Part shown: positions 6,364 to 10,850 of the stretch, in pieces
Position numbering within the stretch: position 1 is the first letter of the stretch
Layout of the letters: every line of letters begins with the position of its first letter
Assembly: GCA_021820165.1 (NCBI GenBank)
Contig: JAKADW010000039.1
Span: forward strand, 1 to 10,850
Direction of reading: 5' to 3'
Length of the DNA stretch: 10,850 nucleotides
Source of the DNA: Bacillota bacterium
GTDB lineage: Bacteria > Bacillota_E > Sulfobacillia > Sulfobacillales > Sulfobacillaceae
Notes under the pieces: model-generated
What the model was told of the DNA's origin: nothing
The model's input: only the letters and a program-made list of their open reading frames with translations
Databases searched by the model: none
Made by a program: the position numbers and the translations under genes

Positions 6364-6729
6364 CTATTGAGCACCGTGGGCTTGTTGGGCGTTTTTGGGG
6401 GCAATCACCAGTTCCGTGAGACCAATAATCACACCAAACACTAAGGCTGCTTCGAAGTACGCGTACGGATGCCCCGTTGTCCGTGGCAAGATGGTGAAGT
6501 AGATCGATAGAACAGCTGTGCCCGCGATCCAGGCGAGAGCCGCTCGTCCATAGGCTGATACATACCCACCGGGCATTTCCGTGACCGCATAGGCGACCAA
6601 TGCCACCGCCGCGGAAACCACGGCAATGTGTCCTAGCCCAAATTTCGGGAAGATCGGCATCATTAACTGCAATACCCACATGGCCAAAAACGAGACCACG
6701 TATTCGATGACAATCCGAAACCAACTCAC
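6364..6729 (-). CDS. small four-helix membrane protein (DUF2512-like layout)
   Basis: The 121-residue product is almost entirely hydrophobic, with four helices at about 4-25, 33-52, 60-82 and 90-108 and a short polar tail ending in QQAHGAQ. Size, four-helix plan and the VAYAVTEM region recall the DUF2512/YndM group of Firmicute membrane proteins, but this is a weak resemblance. The start is GTG at 6727-6729, with GGGAG ten bases upstream. It lies 53 bp ahead of the P450 gene on the same strand, separated by a hairpin, so the two may be co-transcribed. It is divergent from the cytochrome c gene. Function unknown. Confidence 0.7.
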   Translation of the reverse strand: MSWFRIVIEYVVSFLAMWVLQLMMPIFPKFGLGHIAVVSAAVALVAYAVTEMPGGYVSAYGRAALAWIAGTAVLSIYFTILPRTTGHPYAYFEAALVFGVIIGLTELVIAPKNAQQAHGAQ

Positions 6730-6871
6730 CTTGCATCAACTCCCGCCATTAGTGTTGAACCGGAGGGGGAAAATATTCGCCAAATTTCTTCCTGGGTGGA
6801 GTCCTTTCCTTGACAACTGGGCACGCTAACCGCGAGGTAAGCTCTTTCTTCACCGTCAAAGGAGTGAGACG

Positions 6872-7345
6872 ATGCAAAAGCAGCACCGCGTGTGGGCACT
6901 GGCAATCGGGACCGTATGGATATTAGCGGCCGCTGGGGCCACATACGCCGCGCCCATTACTGGACAGCCGAACTCGCACAGTCAGGTGGGGAGGCAGGGG
7001 ACCAAAAACAACACGTCCACGCCGTCCTTGAATGGCAAATCCAATCGGCACCGGGAGAAGAATGTCAACAACAACACCTCAACGCCTATGCCGCCGGCGA
7101 TGGTGGCCGCGGGTGCAAAAATTTTTAAGGCCCAGTGCGAAAGCTGCCATGGGCCGAGCGGCAATGGAACCATGAGCGCTCCGCGTTTGGCCGGTCCTTC
7201 CGCGGTCTGGTACACGTTCCATACGGAATCTGCCTTGCGAGCGTACATCCAAGCCCATATGCCCGCCAACCACCCGGGAACGCTGACCGGCACCACCTTG
7301 AAAGATGTCTCAGCCTACGTGTGGAGCATCTCCAAAGCTAAATAG
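6872..7345 (+). CDS. exported mono-haem cytochrome c
   Basis: This is a 157-residue electron carrier for the outside of the membrane. Residues 1-26 form a signal peptide or uncleaved anchor (basic MQKQHR, a hydrophobic core, then AGATYA before APIT). A polar Asn/Thr/Ser/Pro-rich linker (about 28-75) contains NNTSTP twice, at 46-51 and 67-72. The class I cytochrome c domain follows, with haem-binding CESCH (Cys89, Cys92, His93) and likely axial Met130 in AHMPANHPG. The start ATG has AAAGGAG at 6858-6864. The gene stands alone between a divergent membrane-protein gene and a bidirectional terminator, with the oxidase operon convergent beyond it. It is a plausible donor to that cytochrome oxidase, or a partner in iron or sulfur oxidation; neither is shown by the sequence. 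Confidence 0.92.
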   Translation: MQKQHRVWALAIGTVWILAAAGATYAAPITGQPNSHSQVGRQGTKNNTSTPSLNGKSNRHREKNVNNNTSTPMPPAMVAAGAKIFKAQCESCHGPSGNGTMSAPRLAGPSAVWYTFHTESALRAYIQAHMPANHPGTLTGTTLKDVSAYVWSISKAK

Positions 7346-7360
7346 CCAAGCGTTAGCACG

Positions 7361-7394
7361 AAAGAAGCTCCGACAGCTCTAGCGGAGCTTCTTT
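7361..7394. terminator. bidirectional terminator between cytochrome c and ctaB
   Basis: A perfect 12-bp stem, AAAGAAGCTCCG (7361-7372) with CGGAGCTTCTTT (7383-7394), has a 10-nt loop. It lies 15 bp after the cytochrome c stop and 10 bp after the ctaB stop, which converge on it. The stem itself ends in T-rich sequence (TTCTTT) on both strands, which suits termination in either direction. Confidence 0.88.
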
Positions 7395-7404
7395 GGCTTG
7401 CCGT

Positions 7405-8301
7405 TCAAACCATGAGCGTCGTGACCACCATGGCGGTGAAAATGCCGGCCATATAGAACAGCGAAGCCATGAACACGCGTTCCGGCCGCATTTTCAGGCG
7501 GGGTATGCCAAGGCTGGCAACCAAGCCTCCAAAGGCGCACCCCAAAAGACATGCGAGCCCCATGTACCAGATGCCCAAACGGGGATCGGTCCAGTGAAGG
7601 GCCAGAGAACACGGGAGGAGGAGCGCCGCATAGATGACCATTTGTTTGATAGTGGCACGATTGCCCCTCACAACGGGCATCATGGGAATATGGGCGCGCT
7701 GATAGTCTTGGCGTTTGTAGAGGGCGAGTGCCCAGAAATGAGGCGGGGTCCAGAGGAAAATCACCAGGAACATGAGCCAGGGCGTCCAAGCGAGGTGATT
7801 GGTGACGGCCGCCCAGCCCACCAAAGGCGGAAAGGCGCCCGCCGCTCCGCCGATGACAATGTTTTGCGGCGTCCGTCGCTTAAGCCAAAAGGTGTACACC
7901 ACCACGTAGAAGAGAAATCCTGCCAACGAGGTTTCGGCTGCAAGCCAATTCACGTGGCCTTGCAACCACACAAATGAGGCGGTCTCGAGGAAGATCCCAA
8001 ACGTCAATGCTTCGGAGGGTGCCATGCGTCCTGATGGCAACGGGCGGCGGCGAGTTCGCTCCATTAACTGATCAATATCCCGGTCGTACCACATGTTGAT
8101 GGCATGGGCTCCCCCTACGGAAAGCGCGAGTCCACCCAGGGTGTTTACCGTGAGGGCCAGATTGGGGATGGCCCCTTTGGCCACGATCATTGCGCAATAA
8201 GCGGTGATAACCAGTAGCGTGATGATACGCGGCTTGGTCAGCGTCACATAGTCTCGTAGTCGTGTGCTTTTGGGCCTGGTGGCCAATGCCAAGTATTCCA
8301 T
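7405..8301 (-). CDS. ctaB: haem O synthase (protohaem IX farnesyltransferase) CtaB
   Basis: CtaB attaches a farnesyl group to protohaem to give haem O, the precursor of the haem A needed by aa3-type oxidases. The 298-residue product is a UbiA-type membrane prenyltransferase. The first Asp-rich motif is NMWYDRDIDQLMERT (Asn69, Asp73, Asp77), followed by RRRPLPSGRM. The second conserved loop is YKRQDYQRAHIPMMPVVRG. About nine helices are apparent and the N-terminal TKPRIITLL is also typical. I prefer ATG 8301, which follows GGGGGTTAAGTTC, giving a 4-bp gap from the upstream gene. A TTG at 8316 would add five residues and overlap that gene. It is the last gene of the oxidase operon and ends at the bidirectional terminator. 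No ctaA is visible. Confidence 0.95.
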   Translation of the reverse strand: MEYLALATRPKSTRLRDYVTLTKPRIITLLVITAYCAMIVAKGAIPNLALTVNTLGGLALSVGGAHAINMWYDRDIDQLMERTRRRPLPSGRMAPSEALTFGIFLETASFVWLQGHVNWLAAETSLAGFLFYVVVYTFWLKRRTPQNIVIGGAAGAFPPLVGWAAVTNHLAWTPWLMFLVIFLWTPPHFWALALYKRQDYQRAHIPMMPVVRGNRATIKQMVIYAALLLPCSLALHWTDPRLGIWYMGLACLLGCAFGGLVASLGIPRLKMRPERVFMASLFYMAGIFTAMVVTTLMV

Positions 8302-8305
8302 GAAC

Positions 8306-9184
8306 TTAACCCCCAATTGGCTTGGCGTGTCGTCGAGGTTCTTGGCTCAAGTGCAGGCCGAATGCCATCAGCAACATTAACGGTACCCACAATTGGTTGA
8401 GCCCTCCCTGAAGTGTGCGGATTCCCACATGCTGAAGCAGGAGATCAAGAGTGACGAAGAGCGCCAAGATGCGAAAACTAGTCGCCGTCCACTGACGCCA
8501 GACTCCGTAGGCCAAACCAATCAATCCCACGCCCAGACCCAAATGGGTGGGGCCGTGGGCAGTGAGCCCGGCGTCGACAGCCAAAAGAAGCGCTGCGCCT
8601 CCGAAGATGGCCCGATAATGGGATGGAGCCATGACCAGATAGGCCGAGGCAGCGATTAAAAAGAATCCGCCCGGGCCTATGGGATGGGCGTTGCCCCAGG
8701 GGGCCACCGCGGCCGTTAAAATCCAGCGGACAAATCCCCAAGCGGTCGCCCCCCATAAGATCCAACGGGGATGGTGCCGAAAGGTAAAGGAGAGACCCAA
8801 TACGAGCGCGGCGTCACCGATTAAGGTGGCAAAGTCCCACAAGACCGGATTCGCCTGCCAGAGTTCGGCTGCCCACTTGAGGGCGGGTGATGCTAGGTCG
8901 GGTGCCAAAAGCGGTCGATAGAAAGCGCGCGTCACCACCACCGCGCGGGCATGCCAAATCAAATCGGATGCCCACCACGCGGTGATGACCAAGCTTAACC
9001 AGCGAGCCTTAAGGGGCATGGGGCCAGTGCTGGAGATTTTGGCGGGAGGGCCATCGTCGGCGTCGAGCCCGCGATAGAAGTGCCATGCGAGGGCGGTCAC
9101 CACCACAATGGCCACCATAATCCAGATCAAGGCAAATAAGTCCACCTTGAACATATTCTCCATGAGACGGCTTTGGGGATCCAT
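8306..9184 (-). CDS. polytopic membrane protein of unknown function in the oxidase operon
   Basis: I do not recognise this 292-residue protein with confidence. One N-terminal helix (about 12-34) ends in HFYRGLDADDG, then a polar loop, then about seven more helices between 60 and 280, and a basic tail. Residues about 110-185 (NPVLWDFATLIGDAALVLG and the following helices) have the spacing of DoxX/DoxD-type four-helix proteins, a resemblance by eye only. There are conserved-looking His and Trp in HARAVVV and HPIGPGG but no metal motif I can name. The ATG has GAGG just upstream. It starts 12 bp after the 75-residue gene and ends 4 bp before ctaB, so it is surely co-transcribed with oxidase genes. 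A role as accessory subunit, assembly factor or quinone-linked protein is possible. Confidence 0.8.
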   Translation of the reverse strand: MDPQSRLMENMFKVDLFALIWIMVAIVVVTALAWHFYRGLDADDGPPAKISSTGPMPLKARWLSLVITAWWASDLIWHARAVVVTRAFYRPLLAPDLASPALKWAAELWQANPVLWDFATLIGDAALVLGLSFTFRHHPRWILWGATAWGFVRWILTAAVAPWGNAHPIGPGGFFLIAASAYLVMAPSHYRAIFGGAALLLAVDAGLTAHGPTHLGLGVGLIGLAYGVWRQWTATSFRILALFVTLDLLLQHVGIRTLQGGLNQLWVPLMLLMAFGLHLSQEPRRHAKPIGG

Positions 9185-9196
9185 AGAACCTCTTCC

Positions 9197-9424
9197 TTAG
9201 GGTTTCTTGACGTTGTCTTCTTTAGCGGGTCCGGTCTTCTTATGAAAGCGTGAGTCAACGCGATCGGCAGATTTCCGGAACCAGATCAACAGATAGGCCA
9301 TGGTGAAAATCTGAAAGGCCCACCAAAAAATGTCCCACCAGTGCTCCATCCCGGGCGAATAGGCAATACGGATGGGAAGTCCGGGGAAAAATCCAACCGC
9401 CAGTAGATGCGAAAAGGGTGTCAT
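9197..9424 (-). CDS. small single-helix protein in the oxidase operon
   Basis: This is a 75-residue protein with one clear membrane helix (about 29-47, in HWWDIFWWAFQIFTMAYLL), a tryptophan-rich entry and a highly charged cytoplasmic-type tail (RKSADRVDSRFHKK). The ATG at 9422-9424 has AAAGGAGG six bases upstream, which sets this start; the longer open frame running to 9685 overlaps subunit III and is spurious upstream. It lies 23 bp after the subunit III-like gene and 12 bp before the 292-residue membrane-protein gene. Small single-helix subunits are common in haem-copper oxidases (subunit IV types), so that is the likeliest role, but I see no family motif. Confidence 0.75.
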   Translation of the reverse strand: MTPFSHLLAVGFFPGLPIRIAYSPGMEHWWDIFWWAFQIFTMAYLLIWFRKSADRVDSRFHKKTGPAKEDNVKKP

Positions 9425-9447
9425 TGGTATCCTCCTTTCATCGGTCG

Positions 9448-10005
9448 CTAAATCCAGTAGAAGTAGATATAGAAGGCGATGGCGGCTAAGCCTTGAAACA
9501 CCCAGTACCAGGTCACGGCTTGAATGTCCCAGTAATTCTGGGCATTGAGTCGGGCGCGACCCGAACGCACGGCCACCGCCACCAATACGAAGAGCCCGGC
9601 GAGGGTATAAAACGCGGACACACCCAACGTGGTGTAGTAGTTCTCTCCATAACGGGTGCCCACAGGGATCGATCGCTGGCTCCACTCGTAAATGACAAGC
9701 GCCATGTAGGCGAGTCCGAGACCTACCGTCGATTTCAATCGGTGTTGGGTCTTAATCAGGTCGTTCTGACGAATGGCGCCCAGCGCACTGACCACCCAAA
9801 AGATGCTGATGAGCATCACCGCGGCGGTGGCAGCACCGAGCCACTGATTGACCGTGGGAGCCACGTACCAGGCGTCCAACTCGTAACGCAGGGTAAACAA
9901 CACGATGAACGGGATGATCTCGATGCCTAAAAAGAGCCGAAAGCCCCAGCGGAGCGCCGCCAAGTGGCGCTCCTGATCCATCGTGGTACTCGCCTGTTGT
10001 TCCAT
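9448..10005 (-). CDS. cytochrome c oxidase subunit III-like protein
   Basis: This 185-residue membrane protein has five helices at about 17-40, 54-77, 92-107, 124-146 and 162-184, the size and plan of the short bacterial oxidase subunit III. The segment ENYYTTLGVSAFYTLAGL corresponds to the family's helix with the phenylalanine-tyrosine pair, and the end (YWDIQAVTWYWVFQGLAAI, then YIYFYWI) matches the last helix. The usual HGLHV motif is replaced here by YTLAGLFVL, so it is a divergent member. The ATG has GAGGAGG eight bases upstream and begins 17 bp after the subunit I stop. Subunit III stabilises subunit I and proton uptake. It could alternatively be called a heme-copper oxidase subunit III of the A family. 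Confidence 0.82.
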   Translation of the reverse strand: MEQQASTTMDQERHLAALRWGFRLFLGIEIIPFIVLFTLRYELDAWYVAPTVNQWLGAATAAVMLISIFWVVSALGAIRQNDLIKTQHRLKSTVGLGLAYMALVIYEWSQRSIPVGTRYGENYYTTLGVSAFYTLAGLFVLVAVAVRSGRARLNAQNYWDIQAVTWYWVFQGLAAIAFYIYFYWI

Positions 10006-10022
10006 GTGCTAAACCTCCTCTG

Positions 10023-10850
10023 CTAGTGCTCCACGTGGGGGCGAATCTCCTTGAGATTGGCGACGATGGGCCCGGCCTTCTCACCGTAGGTGTAAAAGCC
10101 GTCAATCACTTCCGGAATGGCATCGAAATTGTGAGCGGGCGGCGGGGAACTGGTTAGCCACTCCAAGGTGTGGCCGTTCCAGGGATTTTCCGGCGCTTTG
10201 GGGCCTTTTCTCCACGCCCACACGATGTGCACCCCGTGGAGGACGAATCCGACCCCCAACGTCCATGCGGCAATGGTGATGACCCAGTTAATTGGTCCGA
10301 GATACGGCGGGTAGGTCGGGACCCACCGGTTCATCCCCATCAGACCGGCTAGGAACATGGTGCTAAAGGCGGTGTTGAAGGCCAGGAAAATCCAGATGGA
10401 CAGAAATTTGCCCCAGAATTCGCTATACATCCGGCCGGTCATCTTGGGAAGCCAGTAATAGGTGGCGGCAATCCAACTAAAGACCATGCCGCCGATGATG
10501 GTGTAGTGGAAGTGTGCTACCACAAACATGGTGTCGTGCACCTGCAGGTTAATGGGCGGGTCGGCCAGGAAAACACCGGTGATGCCGCCATGAAGAAAGT
10601 TGAAGATGCTCATCAATATCAGAAGACCGGGCGTGGTCAGCCGATAGCGCGACTTCCAAAGAGTCCCCAAGGCGGCCATGAAGGCGAACCCGGTGGGAAT
10701 GGAAATCATCTCGGTGAAAAATGAGAAGGGGAACATCTCCGAATTGCGCATGTTGGTGAACATGTGATGTGCCCAAACTAAGCCGGACAGCATCATGACA
10801 AAAATGAGCCCAATGACCGCCCAAGAGCGAGCAAACAGCGACTTCTGTGC
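10023..10850 (-). CDS. cytochrome c oxidase subunit I, C-terminal 275 residues (5' end outside window)
   Basis: Subunit I holds haem a and the haem a3-CuB centre that reduces oxygen. The visible part begins near helix VII. It has the CuB pair in VWAHHMF (visible residues 28-29), the Mg/propionate pair His105-Asp106 in VHDTMFVVAHFHYT, and the haem a3 and haem a ligands His113 and His115. The C-terminal signature NPWNGHTLEWLTSSPPPAHNF is also present. These are A-family features. However, the helix VIII motif that normally reads PTGIK is PTGFA (52-56), so the K-pathway lysine (Rhodobacter Lys362) is alanine. The CuB ligand on helix VI and the D-pathway residues lie outside the window. It heads the visible operon with subunit III-like, small, unknown and ctaB genes. 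Confidence 0.95.
   Translation of the reverse strand, partial: AQKSLFARSWAVIGLIFVMMLSGLVWAHHMFTNMRNSEMFPFSFFTEMISIPTGFAFMAALGTLWKSRYRLTTPGLLILMSIFNFLHGGITGVFLADPPINLQVHDTMFVVAHFHYTIIGGMVFSWIAATYYWLPKMTGRMYSEFWGKFLSIWIFLAFNTAFSTMFLAGLMGMNRWVPTYPPYLGPINWVITIAAWTLGVGFVLHGVHIVWAWRKGPKAPENPWNGHTLEWLTSSPPPAHNFDAIPEVIDGFYTYGEKAGPIVANLKEIRPHVEH

Noticed and set aside
6311..6739. N-terminal extension of the P450 frame up to 6739
   Set aside because: It reads through the upstream membrane-protein gene in another frame, has no P450-like or signal sequence, and the TTG at 6310 has a strong Shine-Dalgarno site.
6810..6815. TTGACA as a -35 of the cytochrome c promoter
   Set aside because: The hexamer is perfect but no acceptable -10 lies 16-19 bp downstream, so I do not call a promoter.
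7393..7977. 194-residue plus-strand frame opposite ctaB
   Set aside because: It is antisense to a clearly conserved gene, begins inside the terminator region, and has composition typical of a shadow frame.
9425..9685. upstream part of the 162-residue frame containing the 75-residue gene
   Set aside because: It overlaps the subunit III-like gene in another frame, while the internal ATG at 9424 has AAAGGAGG upstream.
1..10850. insertion sequences, CRISPR arrays, tRNA or rRNA genes, phage genes
   Set aside because: No transposase or integrase motifs, regularly spaced repeats, or RNA-gene signatures were seen on either strand by eye.

Overview
The window reads as a chromosomal segment of a moderately GC-rich, Gram-positive-type bacterium. 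Most genes have strong AGGAGG-type Shine-Dalgarno sites, and several start with TTG or GTG. A haem-copper oxidase cluster, a cytochrome c, a Dps protein and a PerR-like regulator lie together, and the oxidase cluster contains small membrane proteins I do not recognise. The flavour is that of acidophilic, aerobic Firmicutes such as Sulfobacillus. This placement is an inference from style and gene content, not from a marker gene.

Left part (1-3663). A LysR-type regulator (460-1368, minus) is followed 15 bp later by an amidase that runs off the left edge. Divergent from them is selD (1476-2528, plus), which carries an in-frame UGA at codon 14, at the catalytic selenocysteine/cysteine position, with a bacterial SECIS-like hairpin just after it. 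An ORF finder that stops at UGA would start the gene at codon 41 and lose the active site. A two-domain permease of the ArsP/DUF318 type with a CTCC cysteine cluster follows 21 bp later, apparently in the same operon, and a strong terminator closes it. The host must therefore have selenocysteine machinery (SelA, SelB, SelC), which is not in this window.

Middle part (3654-7394). A small membrane protein (minus) faces away from a dps-fur pair (plus). The Fur-family protein keeps most PerR ligands but lacks the aspartate that PerR uses for peroxide sensing. Its 3' end overlaps a convergent cytochrome P450, which starts at TTG. The P450 is preceded by a small four-helix membrane protein, with a 9-bp hairpin immediately 5' of the P450 ribosome-binding site. 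A secreted mono-haem cytochrome c (plus) follows and ends at a 12-bp-stem bidirectional terminator.

Right part (7405-10850, minus). This is an oxidase operon that reads, in transcription order: cox subunit I (5' end outside the window), a subunit III-like protein, a 75-residue single-helix protein, a 292-residue polytopic membrane protein of unknown function, and ctaB (haem O synthase). Subunit I has all visible haem and copper ligands but Ala in place of the K-pathway lysine. CtaB would supply haem O, the precursor of haem A, to this oxidase. The cytochrome c across the terminator is a plausible electron donor. No insertion sequences, CRISPR arrays, tRNA or rRNA genes were seen, and no gene-free stretch exceeds 300 bases.
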